Below are positions 1-5,757 of a stretch of 9,623 nucleotides of DNA, in pieces; the stretch's first letter is position 1, and every line of letters begins with the position of its first letter. The DNA comes from T3Sed10-241 sp036796255 (GTDB lineage: Bacteria; Bacteroidota; Bacteroidia; Flavobacteriales_D; Cryomorphaceae), in contig DAIRDH010000092.1 of assembly GCA_036796255.1 (NCBI GenBank), forward strand, positions 1-9,623, in the 5' to 3' direction. The notes under the pieces are model-generated. The model saw nothing but the letters and a program-made list of their open reading frames with translations, did no database searches and was not told where the DNA came from. The position numbers and the translations under genes were made by a program.

Positions 1-403
1 TGAGCCCCTTGCGCACCACATTGGCCACAGAGCCGCGCTGGGCGTGGCAGGCCTCGATGGCTTTATCGAAATCATCGTGGCTGATGAGCTGCTTGATGCG
101 GGCTGCAAAAACTTTGTTGCGCCCTGCTCCTGCTGCCCGGCGCAGGTTGATGCCGCGCTCCACTGTGTAGGTGAGCAGGATGATGATGAAGGCGATTTGC
201 AAAATGACAATGCTACTGCCTTTGTGAATGATGCCGAGGTAATTGCCGTCGATGGGTTCGTTGGCAGGATCGCCGCCGATGAAATTGTCGGGATGACCAA
301 GGATGTTGTGGTAAACGAAATAACTGATGACAATAGAAATGACAATCACCACGACCCCCATCAGTGAACTGAGAGTGTCTTTGACGTTTTCGGATTTTTG
401 CAT
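1..403 (-). CDS. ExbB/TolQ/MotA-family proton-channel protein, N-terminal part (partial at window edge)
   Basis: Reading the minus strand from the ATG at 403 gives 134 uninterrupted codons that run off the window. Seen: a short polar N-terminus, a first membrane segment at about residues 13-33, a polar loop at 34-60 (HPDNFIGGDPANEP), a second membrane segment at about 62-80 ending in TVERG, then a basic cytoplasmic stretch with NKVFAARI and the element RGSVANVVRKGL at 123-134. The Y-T-V-E-R turn after the second helix and the GSVANVV-x-x-GL element are typical of Bacteroidota MotA/TolQ/ExbB channel proteins. Family role: an inner-membrane subunit that, with an ExbD/TolR partner, uses the proton gradient to energise TonB-dependent uptake or the Tol system. 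The remaining helices, and any exbD downstream, lie outside the window. The choice between ExbB and TolQ cannot be made from this fragment. Confidence 0.83.
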   Translation of the reverse strand, partial: MQKSENVKDTLSSLMGVVVIVISIVISYFVYHNILGHPDNFIGGDPANEPIDGNYLGIIHKGSSIVILQIAFIIILLTYTVERGINLRRAAGAGRNKVFAARIKQLISHDDFDKAIEACHAQRGSVANVVRKGL

Positions 404-430
404 GGGTGAAGGCAGTAGGATGTAGTGAGA

Positions 431-438
431 CGAAGGTA
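431..438 (-). promoter_or_regulatory. possible -7 promoter element for the ExbB-like gene
   Basis: On the minus strand the sequence is TACCTTCG, one mismatch from the Bacteroidota -7 consensus TAnnTTTG. It lies 27 bases before the ATG at 403, leaving a leader of roughly 20 bases. I found no well-spaced -33 TTG, so this is a weak call. Confidence 0.3.
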
Positions 439-551
439 GAAAACGTGTCAAATATCTTCGCACCTCAAACCACGGAAATACACAGCAAAGCCAAAATAAT
501 ATGAAAAAGGCAAAGGAGAACCGCCACTCACAACACTAAATCAGAAGGATT

Positions 552-824
552 TCATCGCGCATCCCACAATGGAACAATCTGGATTTGAGTAGTTTCTATT
601 CGATAAAAAATCAAATAATGACTTACAATTCTGATTCTGATTATATTATAATCTGTGTATTTCCCTGACTCTGGATATTGGGCTATAGTGGATTCGGCTT
701 CTGCGATGCGTTTTTCCAATTTTATGCTGTATGATTTTGACCTGGTTCGGACTATCCAATATTCAAGTATTGCAATCTTATCTTCAAGCGCTTTCGCAGT
801 CCATACTACCTCTTTGCCAGCCAT
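552..824 (-). CDS. type II toxin of the RelE/ParE superfamily
   Basis: A 90-residue protein with the size and pattern of RelE/ParE toxins. Seen: an N-terminal V-V-W-T-x-x-A-L-E-D segment, a helix with YWIVRTRSKSYSIKLEKRI (residues 22-40), the element YPESGKYTDYNIIRIRIVSHYLIFYRI (50-76) in which P51, G54, K55, R63, Y70 and Y74 fit the family core, and a C-terminal strand ending in PLWDAR (85-90). RelE members cut mRNA on the ribosome and ParE members poison DNA gyrase; sequence alone does not say which applies. The gene starts 19 bases inside the end of the upstream antitoxin gene, the usual order for co-produced toxin-antitoxin pairs. The local DNA is strikingly AT-rich (about 23% GC in the 60 bases from 601), unlike the transporter gene to its right, which suits horizontal acquisition. 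Confidence 0.85.
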   Translation of the reverse strand: MAGKEVVWTAKALEDKIAILEYWIVRTRSKSYSIKLEKRIAEAESTIAQYPESGKYTDYNIIRIRIVSHYLIFYRIETTQIQIVPLWDAR

Positions 825-1039
825 TGGTCTACCATACTTTTGGCAACTGTGCTCGTAAATACCCTACCTTCTTCAATATCTTTCACGCCCTGATCAATTG
901 CCTTTTTTTCTTCTTCAGAAAGGACATGCGTATCTTGATTTAATGCCAATTCGAGATTGATGATTTTCAGTAGTTTTTGAAGCGTGCGTTCATCTTCAAT
1001 CTTGTCGATGGCCTGGATAATTTGCGCTTTGGTCGTCAC
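806..1039 (-). CDS. antitoxin partner of the RelE/ParE-type toxin
   Basis: A 77-residue acidic, helical protein from a GTG start: VTTKAQIIQAIDKI at residues 1-14, LSEEEKKAIDQGVKDIEEGRV at about 40-60, and a C-terminus DQWLAKR. The C-terminal half with an A-I-x-x-G-x-x-D-I-x-x-G-R-V pattern followed by W-L is common in small Bacteroidota antitoxins encoded just before RelE/ParE toxins; it is expected to wrap and neutralise the toxin, and antitoxin-toxin complexes often repress their own promoter. Start choice: the frame can be extended to a TTG at 1096, but that adds a basic, aromatic 19-residue segment atypical of the family, and the GTG puts T-T-K-x-x-I at the N-terminus as expected. Its last 19 bases overlap the toxin gene. 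I see no clear DNA-binding motif in it. Confidence 0.72.
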   Translation of the reverse strand: MTTKAQIIQAIDKIEDERTLQKLLKIINLELALNQDTHVLSEEEKKAIDQGVKDIEEGRVFTSTVAKSMVDQWLAKR

Positions 1040-1093
1040 GGAATAAAGGTAAGTTTTTTTCTTTTTGAACCAGAAGTAGAATGAGCTATTGGT

Positions 1094-1101
1094 CAAACTT
1101 G
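1094..1101 (-). promoter_or_regulatory. possible -7 element for the toxin-antitoxin operon
   Basis: The minus strand reads CAAGTTTG, one mismatch from TAnnTTTG, about 55 bases before the GTG start at 1039. A TTG lies upstream, but 24 bases away rather than the usual 19-21. If real, it would place transcription start downstream of the alternative TTG codon at 1096 and so support the GTG start. Confidence 0.25.
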
Positions 1102-1138
1102 CAGGCTTGGACTCCTCTCCTGTCGCAAATCCCCCTTC

Positions 1139-1197
1139 CTATGTCGTTTTCACATAGCGCAGCGTTTTGACAAAGCCGCTATGTTTGCCCCAACGCT
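1139..1197. repeat. overlapping inverted repeats between divergent genes
   Basis: Three related segments can pair in two exclusive ways. CTATGT at 1139-1144 is complementary to ACATAG at 1152-1157 (7-base loop). The larger ACATAGCG at 1152-1159 is complementary to CGCTATGT at 1177-1184, and inside its loop GC plus TTT (1162-1167) can pair with AAAGC (1172-1176). In addition AGCGTT at 1161-1166 is complementary to AACGCT at 1192-1197. The block lies between the divergent antitoxin and transporter starts, upstream of the proposed promoters of both. It could be an operator for a dimeric regulator such as a toxin-antitoxin complex, a structured RNA, or a remnant repeat unit. Confidence 0.5.
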
Positions 1198-1316
1198 TGT
1201 ACCCCTATTTTTCAGTGTGAGCGCGAAAAGAATGTTGAGCTTTAAGCGACCTTGAAATACTCCAGTGTTGCCGCTCGATTTAATGTAAGCATACCATAGA
1301 ATCTGCCAAAAATCTG

Positions 1317-1324
1317 CACTTTTG
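1317..1324 (+). promoter_or_regulatory. possible -7 promoter element for the MATE transporter gene
   Basis: CACTTTTG followed by CGG resembles the Bacteroidota -7 element (TAnnTTTG, one mismatch) and lies 25 bases before the ATG at 1350, which is a typical distance. No -33 TTG with good spacing is visible. The stretch 1185-1316 shows no other element that I can name. Confidence 0.35.
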
Positions 1325-1349
1325 CGGTGCTCCACAACCGACCTGAGCC

Positions 1350-2762
1350 ATGAATCCACCACCTGCTTCTTTGTCGCGCAAAAACATCTGGCACGAGCTC
1401 AAGAATGCCATCCGTGGCACCGAGGCTGATTACACGCAAATCAGCATCCGCAAGGCCATCTTCCTGCTCGCCGTACCGATGATCCTGGAACTGGTGATGG
1501 AGTCCACATTTGCCATAGCCGACATCTTTTTTGTAGGGAAGCTCGGCGCCTCGGCAGTGGCTACGGTTGGACTCACGGAGACTTACCTCTTCCTGCTCTA
1601 CAGCGTGGCCATGGGTTTGTCCATGGCGGTGACCGCTATTATTGCGCGGCGGGTAGGCGAGAAAAACAATCGAGACGCAGGCGTATCGGCGGTGCAGGCG
1701 CTGATCATTGCATTTTTGGTGTCGGTACCCTTTGCGATAGGCGGCATCTTTTTCGCCAAAGACCTCCTCCTGCTCATGGGCGGCGACGAGTGGAGCGTGA
1801 CCGAAGGCTACCGCTATACTCAATGGATGCTCGGAGGCAACCTCGTCATCGTGTTGCTCTTCGTGATCAATGCCATCTTTCGTGGCGCTGGTGATGCGGC
1901 AGTGGCCATGTGGGTGCTCTGGCTTTCGAATGGAATCAACATTGTGCTCGATCCCTTGCTCATTTTCGGCTGGGGGCCAGTACCCGCGATGGGGATTGAG
2001 GGGGCCGCTGTTGCCACAAATATCGGTCGGGGTATTGGCGTATTGGTGCAGCTGTACATCCTGTTTCGCGGCGGCAAGCACATCAAAGTGGCATGGAGCC
2101 AACTGCGCCTGCATGGCGGAATGATGCTGAATATGCTCAAAACTTCGCTGGGCGGCATCGGGCAAATGGTGGTAGCCATGTCGTCGTGGATTTTCCTGAT
2201 GCGCATCCTCGCCGACCTGGGTAGCGAGGCCGTGGCGGGCGCCACGATCAGCATCCGCATCATGATGTTTATGATGATGCCGGCCTGGGGGCTGTCGAAT
2301 GCCGCGGCCACGCTCGTGGGACAAAACCTCGGCGCTGAAAGTCCGCAAAGGGCTGAATCGACCGTGTGGCGCATTGGATTTTACAATATGATCTTCCTGA
2401 TCGTGGTGTCCTTTGTCTTCTTCACCTTCAACAGGGAGTTGGTCGGCATATTCAGCCAAGACGCCCGCGTGATCGATATCGGCGGCGAGTGGCTGCGCAT
2501 CATGTCGTACTCCTTTTTTGTGTATGGCTGGTGGATGGTATCGGTGCAGGCCTTCAACGGCGCCGGCGACACACGCACACCCACGTGGATCAACATTGTA
2601 TTCTTCTGGATGATCCAGATTCCCCTCGCATATCTGCTCGCCATTCACCTCGACTGGGCCCACTCGGGCGTATTTTGGGCAGTGTTCATTTCCGAAACTT
2701 CGGTGGGCGTGTTCACCCTTTGGCTCTTCTCTCGGGGTCGATGGAAAAACTACCAGGTGTAA
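1350..2762 (+). CDS. MATE-family multidrug/sodium-type efflux transporter
   Basis: A 470-residue polytopic membrane protein, the usual MATE length (about 440-480). After an amphipathic N-terminus (1-33) there are about 12 hydrophobic segments in two related halves. Landmarks in the first half: VPMILELVMESTFAIADIFF (42-61), the LG-x-x-AVATVGL element (65-75), IFRGAGDAAVAM (176-187), VLDPLLIFG (199-207) and GIEGAAVATNIGRGIG (215-230). In the second half: GQNLGAESPQRAE (324-336) and FNGAGDTRTPTWIN (402-415), the mirror of the first-half RGAGD. MATE proteins sit in the inner membrane and expel organic cations, drugs or metabolites in exchange for protons or sodium; the substrate cannot be read from sequence. 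The ATG at 1350 is favoured by its distance to the -7-like element. The stop codon overlaps the start of the next gene (TAATG), so the two are probably translated together. GC content is high (58-68% in sampled lines). Confidence 0.95.
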   Translation: MNPPPASLSRKNIWHELKNAIRGTEADYTQISIRKAIFLLAVPMILELVMESTFAIADIFFVGKLGASAVATVGLTETYLFLLYSVAMGLSMAVTAIIARRVGEKNNRDAGVSAVQALIIAFLVSVPFAIGGIFFAKDLLLLMGGDEWSVTEGYRYTQWMLGGNLVIVLLFVINAIFRGAGDAAVAMWVLWLSNGINIVLDPLLIFGWGPVPAMGIEGAAVATNIGRGIGVLVQLYILFRGGKHIKVAWSQLRLHGGMMLNMLKTSLGGIGQMVVAMSSWIFLMRILADLGSEAVAGATISIRIMMFMMMPAWGLSNAAATLVGQNLGAESPQRAESTVWRIGFYNMIFLIVVSFVFFTFNRELVGIFSQDARVIDIGGEWLRIMSYSFFVYGWWMVSVQAFNGAGDTRTPTWINIVFFWMIQIPLAYLLAIHLDWAHSGVFWAVFISETSVGVFTLWLFSRGRWKNYQV

Positions 2763-2977
2763 TGCAAATTATTGAGGTATTCCAAACCAACGTCGACAGC
2801 GAAGATCTGGCGCTTCAGGTCATTGAACGCCTTGCGCTTATCATGCCCACGGCCGGGATCAACTTCGATTTGGAAGATTGCGACTGTATCCTGAGAATCA
2901 ACGATATCCAAGTTGATATTGCGCTCATCTACAGCGTGACCAGCGAGTTTGGCATTTTATGTGAGCTGCTGCCCTGA
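2762..2977 (+). CDS. small HMA-like conserved protein coupled to the MATE gene
   Basis: A 71-residue protein beginning with the ATG at 2762, whose A is the last base of the transporter's TAA stop. The same frame is open far upstream inside the transporter gene (from 2366), but that part is arginine/histidine-rich shadow sequence; protein-like composition begins exactly at this ATG. Seen: strand IIEVFQTNV (3-11), helix (14-28), INFDLEDCDCILRI (33-46), second helix and a final strand GILCELLP (64-71), i.e. a ferredoxin-like beta-alpha-beta-beta-alpha-beta pattern like heavy-metal-associated domains. It lacks the C-x-x-C metal motif; instead it has C40-D-C42 and C67. Small proteins with a VFKTNV start and an NFDLEDCD-x-ILR core recur as uncharacterised proteins in Bacteroidota. 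The role is unknown; a regulatory or accessory role for the transporter is inferred from coupling only. Confidence 0.85.
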   Translation: MQIIEVFQTNVDSEDLALQVIERLALIMPTAGINFDLEDCDCILRINDIQVDIALIYSVTSEFGILCELLP

Positions 2978-3037
2978 GGGTTTTTACTTTCCGTAAAATT
3001 GGCTATAGCCGAAGCGGAGCAGGGTTCACACCCTCAG
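2974..3037. terminator. long inverted repeat at a convergent gene junction, possible bidirectional terminator
   Basis: CTGAGGGT at 2974-2981 is the exact reverse complement of ACCCTCAG at 3030-3037, so the arms contain or abut both convergent stop codons. Inside are a second perfect repeat, TTTTAC/GTAAAA (2982-2987 and 2993-2998, loop tttcc), and the palindrome GGCTATAGCC (3001-3010). A competing short hairpin, AGGGT/ACCCT, spans 3021-3034. The U-rich stretch expected after a classic terminator is weak, so the function is inferred from position. Confidence 0.4.
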
Positions 3038-3589
3038 CAGGCCCCGAAATCCCCTTGCACCGTAATACGATTCGGCACCGTTGTGGTAAATGAATACCCT
3101 ACCAAAGCGGTGGTCGCCAAAAATGGCCCCGCCCAGCTTTCTGACTTCATCAGGGGTGCGCAGCCAACTGGAGGTTTTTATATCAAAGGGCCCCAATTGC
3201 TGCAGTTTATGGTATTGGGCCTCATTGAGCACTTCGATGCCCATTTCGGCAGCGAGGGCCATGGCGGAATTGGTGGGTTTGTTCGCTTTGCGCGATTCCA
3301 GTGCTTCATGGTCATAGCACAGGCTACGGCGGCCGCCGGGGCTTTCAGTTGCGCAATCGCAGAATAGATACTCGCTTTTGGCTTTGTCAAACCCGATGAC
3401 ATCAGGCTCGCCGCCAGTCGCTTCCATTTGTTGTAGCGACCAAAGTTTCCCCATATTGGCCTTGAGCCTATCCTCAATAACTCCCCATACGAGACCGGGG
3501 TGGCGGTGTAAATTTGCTTCAAAGCGCTTGCGCACCACAGTAAGAAGCGCTTCCATAGATTGCCTTGAAATGTGAATGTTTAATCCCAT
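3026..3589 (-). CDS. DUF4256 family protein
   Basis: A 187-residue soluble protein with strong DUF4256 character from end to end. Seen: LTVVRKRFEANLHRH (16-30), a GKLWSLQQMEATGGEPDVIG stretch (47-66), YLFCDCATESPGGRRSLCYD (74-93), EALESRKANKP (95-105), AAEMGIEVLNEAQYHKLQ (113-130), FDIKTSSWLRTP (135-146), VRKLGGAIFGDHRFGRVFIYHNGAESYYGARGFRGLLRV (149-187, quoted here only as a span with key residues GG-A, R-V-F, H-N-G-A-x-S-Y-Y and R-G-F-R-G). The family has no assigned function that I can state with confidence. Start choice: the frame can be extended to a TTG at 3640 that overlaps the preceding stop codon, but the ATG at 3589 gives the short lead before the L-x-x-L-x-x-RF core seen in the family. 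No signal peptide or membrane segment is present from this start, so it is expected to be cytoplasmic. It converges on the transporter pair and lies 47 bases after the preceding barrel gene. Confidence 0.88.
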   Translation of the reverse strand: MGLNIHISRQSMEALLTVVRKRFEANLHRHPGLVWGVIEDRLKANMGKLWSLQQMEATGGEPDVIGFDKAKSEYLFCDCATESPGGRRSLCYDHEALESRKANKPTNSAMALAAEMGIEVLNEAQYHKLQQLGPFDIKTSSWLRTPDEVRKLGGAIFGDHRFGRVFIYHNGAESYYGARGFRGLLRV

Positions 3590-3608
3590 ATGAATGTAAA
3601 AATACCGG

Positions 3609-3626
3609 AAAAAACATTGACCAATG
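3609..3626 (-). terminator. weak terminator-like hairpin after the barrel gene
   Basis: On the minus strand, CATTGGTCAATG (3626 to 3615) can fold into a 4-bp stem and is followed directly by six T residues (3614 to 3609), 11 bases after the stop codon of the barrel gene. The position and T tract fit an intrinsic terminator, but the stem is very short. Confidence 0.25.
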
Positions 3627-3636
3627 ATGATCAGGA

Positions 3637-4263
3637 TCAATCACCAAGCCTCACCACGAGGCCGGCTGAGAGGTCGCCCTGCAGGATGGAACTACCGGCA
3701 CTCACCCCTGTGTTGCATCCACCACCTCCGCAAAAGATTCCGACGCCTGCAAACATAAGGGGGGCATACACGCCTACCGACATCCGTATCCCTACTTTGT
3801 CAGTTATGAAATAATTGATCCCTCCCTGCAAATTGATTCCAATGCGTAACTCCTGGCTGAGGTTTTGTTCGCGAGGGGTCAATATGGCCATGCCAAAGGA
3901 AGCCCCTCCAAAAGGATTGATGCCTTGCTTAAACTGTGAACCCCTCATAATTCCCAAAGTGACATATTCAACAGTGGTACTAAAAAATTCCTCCCGGTCG
4001 AAAAAACCGCCACCCACAAAATCTATCTGGGTAACTTGTCTTGTATATGCCGCCATCAGCTTGGTACCGCCATTGCCGAGCTCATACCGAAGGTCAGCGC
4101 CAAAGGCATCTGAAGAATTTGCGCGAAGCTCACCCCACTGGTTGTTGTAGCGCACCGGAAGTCGACCGCCAAAGCGATAACCGTAAGTAAAAGCCGCTTC
4201 AATTTGAGCGAAAGCCGAGGTGCCCAGTACGGCAAAGAAAACAATGAGTATCCATTTTTTCAT
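3637..4263 (-). CDS. small outer-membrane beta-barrel-like protein with CGGGGC loop (cassette 1, third gene)
   Basis: A 208-residue secreted protein. Residues 1-19 form a signal peptide (basic MKK, hydrophobic core, S-A-F-A ending before Q20). The mature part alternates hydrophobic and polar residues in short strands separated by glycine-rich turns: AAFTYGYRFGG (23-33), GADLRYELGNGGTKLMAAYT (55-74), EEFFSTTVEYVTLGIMRG (91-108), GASFGMAIL (120-128), LRIGINLQGGINYFI (139-153), IRMSVGVYAPLM (159-170), and a last strand LSAGLVVRL (198-206). This is the pattern of small porin-like barrels in Bacteroidota. The odd feature is C178-G-G-G-G-C183 in a late loop, two cysteines that could form a disulfide or bind a metal. 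It starts 19 bases after the upstream barrel gene and is probably the last gene of a three-gene unit. No specific family was recognised; ligand and partner are unknown. Confidence 0.8.
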   Translation of the reverse strand: MKKWILIVFFAVLGTSAFAQIEAAFTYGYRFGGRLPVRYNNQWGELRANSSDAFGADLRYELGNGGTKLMAAYTRQVTQIDFVGGGFFDREEFFSTTVEYVTLGIMRGSQFKQGINPFGGASFGMAILTPREQNLSQELRIGINLQGGINYFITDKVGIRMSVGVYAPLMFAGVGIFCGGGGCNTGVSAGSSILQGDLSAGLVVRLGD

Positions 4264-4282
4264 GGGAAAATCGATTATGATA

Positions 4283-4882
4283 TTAGAATTGAAGCCAGGA
4301 TAAGCCTAGTTTGAGGGTCCAGAATGAGGTGGGCAATACGCCACCAGCTTCCGGCATAAAGGTATAGCCCCCGGCAAGGACTGCACCGAGGTAGTGGTTT
4401 AACTCAAATCGCACGCCCACTTCAGGATTGAGCACGAATTGCCAGCTATTGTCACCGACCACATAGAGCCCAACTTCCTGTTCCTGGTTTTGATGTCCCA
4501 TGCCCAAACCGAGGCGTACAAATGGAATAGCCTCACCTTTTTCAATGAGGTTGTACTGATTCACAAGCATGAAATTGAACATATTGGTGTATGACCGCAC
4601 ATTTGCAGTGAGGGCAAAGCCATCACCAGTCACGGTAGTTCGTCCGAAATCGTGCTCGAAATAATTCCAGCCAATAGCGCCTCCCACCTCAAATCGGTTG
4701 TTGATTATTTTGCGTGCCTGAAACTGCCAATTCCACCAGCCAGTGCTGGGTGCGAATTCATTAAACTCTCGGGTTGCAAAACCCGGACCGTAAGTAAGTT
4801 CCGTAAACCATTGCGCATGAGCCTGCTGCGTGCCCAAGCTGAAAGCGAAAACTGCGAAGAATGCAATTACTATTTTTCTCAT
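4283..4882 (-). CDS. outer-membrane beta-barrel protein (cassette 1, second gene)
   Basis: A 199-residue protein with a signal peptide (MRK, hydrophobic 4-17, A-H-A ending at residue 23) and a mature region of amphipathic strands: WFTELTYGPGFATREF (25-40), WWNWQFQARKII (49-60), FEVGGAIGWNYF (64-75), GFALTANVRSYT (88-99), FNFMLVNQYNLI (102-113), PFVRLGLGMGH (120-130), LNPEVGVRFELN (151-162), LGAVLAGGYTFM (165-176), and the final strand FWTLKLGLSWLQF (187-199). The C-terminal phenylalanine and the last strand's alternation are the usual signature recognised by the barrel-assembly (BAM) machinery. It should be a barrel of about eight strands in the outer membrane. Its ATG overlaps the stop of the upstream lipoprotein gene (ATGA), which indicates translational coupling. 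I do not recognise a narrower family or a substrate. Confidence 0.83.
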   Translation of the reverse strand: MRKIVIAFFAVFAFSLGTQQAHAQWFTELTYGPGFATREFNEFAPSTGWWNWQFQARKIINNRFEVGGAIGWNYFEHDFGRTTVTGDGFALTANVRSYTNMFNFMLVNQYNLIEKGEAIPFVRLGLGMGHQNQEQEVGLYVVGDNSWQFVLNPEVGVRFELNHYLGAVLAGGYTFMPEAGGVLPTSFWTLKLGLSWLQF

Positions 4883-5505
4883 TGTTGCAATTTGAGGTAT
4901 GGTGATTGGTCGAACATCTGACTTATATTGAACTCTATGCGCTGGGCAATATTTTCCTGAGAGCCTCGCAACAAACCATTAATCACGCCAGTCCATACTA
5001 CAGGATATTCATCCTCGAAGTTGAAGGGATTATTGGGATCGGCGAGCAATACGAATAGTGAACCGGTGCTAAAGGAACTGCAAGCCATGGTAGGAGGAAA
5101 GCCCCAGCCCCAACCAACGCAACCCCAGCAGGGCACCACACAGGAAGAAAAAGTGGACGTAGAAATCATGGGAAGCATGTAAAGGTCAGCTTCAGCACTA
5201 TCGGCGGCAGCCACACGTTCCCAACCTGCGCTGTACATGTATTGGGCAAGTGAAGAAACAATCCTGTCATTTAAGGGGCTAATCTCCGGATCGGCAGGAT
5301 CGCTCCCTATGATCAGGACCGTATCGCTCAAATAATAAGTCTTGCGGGTCTCGAAGCTGAAATTGGTGTCATAGGTCGTAAAGACCATATCGAAATCGCT
5401 TACAAAGTCATTTGAGGATGGGCGGCAAGACTGAATCAGCAGCACCGCTGCTGATAATGCCATTGCTGTGAGTACAATCCTGCTTTTTTGAAAGAGTTTA
5501 TTCAT
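4879..5505 (-). CDS. DUF4136-like lipoprotein with a Cys/Trp/Gly-rich insert (cassette 1, first gene)
   Basis: A 208-residue protein from the ATG at 5505. Lipoprotein signal: basic start, hydrophobic 10-24, lipobox I24-Q25-S26-C27, so it should be lipidated at C27. The C-terminal side after C27 (RPSSND) lacks the K-D/E-D/E surface-export signal, so periplasmic-facing placement is more likely. DUF4136-like features: the DFDMVFTTYDTNFSFETRKTYY region (about 37-58, with the Y-D and K-T-Y core), a helix NDRIVSSLAQYMYSAGWERV (79-98), EADLYMLP (105-112), and a late VVWTGVINGLLRG (169-181) followed by an A-Q-R-I helix. Unusual: a central C122-x3-C126-x2-C129 cluster embedded in W/G repeats (GWGWGF) plus C142. 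An alternative ATG ten codons upstream (5535) would place charged/polar residues before the signal and is less likely. The function of DUF4136 proteins is not established. Confidence 0.82.
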   Translation of the reverse strand: MNKLFQKSRIVLTAMALSAAVLLIQSCRPSSNDFVSDFDMVFTTYDTNFSFETRKTYYLSDTVLIIGSDPADPEISPLNDRIVSSLAQYMYSAGWERVAAADSAEADLYMLPMISTSTFSSCVVPCWGCVGWGWGFPPTMACSSFSTGSLFVLLADPNNPFNFEDEYPVVWTGVINGLLRGSQENIAQRIEFNISQMFDQSPYLKLQQ

Positions 5506-5540
5506 TTGATGGTAGTGATTGATGGTGTAGAGCATATTAG

Positions 5541-5549
5541 CAAAGGGTA
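5541..5549 (-). promoter_or_regulatory. possible -7-like element upstream of cassette 1
   Basis: The minus strand reads TACCCTTTG, the TAnnTTTG pattern with one extra base in the spacer, 36 bases before the ATG at 5505. The rest of the stretch 5506-5757 (about 250 bases) shows no convincing gene, and I found no strong hairpin terminator for the hydrolase upstream of it. Confidence 0.25.
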
Positions 5550-5757
5550 AAGGTGAAAAAAAAGGTGAGACGCCAAGCGCACTTGTTAAAAAGAAACCTG
5601 CGAAATTCGAGAATTTTTAAAGTGTCAAGTGCTGACGATTCTGTTTCAATTCAGGATTACAGGTCCATGTGCAGCCATGTGATGTCTTGTATAACAATTG
5701 CTTACACAAATAGCCTTGCGCGTTTCAATTTCAAAATGAAAGATGGCATTTCAGGCT

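Noticed and set aside
44..367. A 107-codon plus-strand open frame over the ExbB-like gene
   Set aside because: Acidic, low-quality composition; the minus strand gives clear membrane segments and a family motif over the same bases.
1242..2663. A 473-codon open frame on the minus strand, antisense to the transporter gene
   Set aside because: It is a shadow of GC-rich coding: histidine-, glutamine- and arginine-heavy, no membrane or domain pattern, whereas the plus strand gives a full MATE protein.
2366..2761. Upstream extension of the small protein inside the transporter gene
   Set aside because: Arginine- and histidine-rich shadow sequence; protein-like character begins only at the ATG at 2762.
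3590..3640. Extended DUF4256 start at a TTG overlapping the previous stop codon
   Set aside because: Adds a hydrophobic lead not expected for this family; the ATG at 3589 gives the usual N-terminus.
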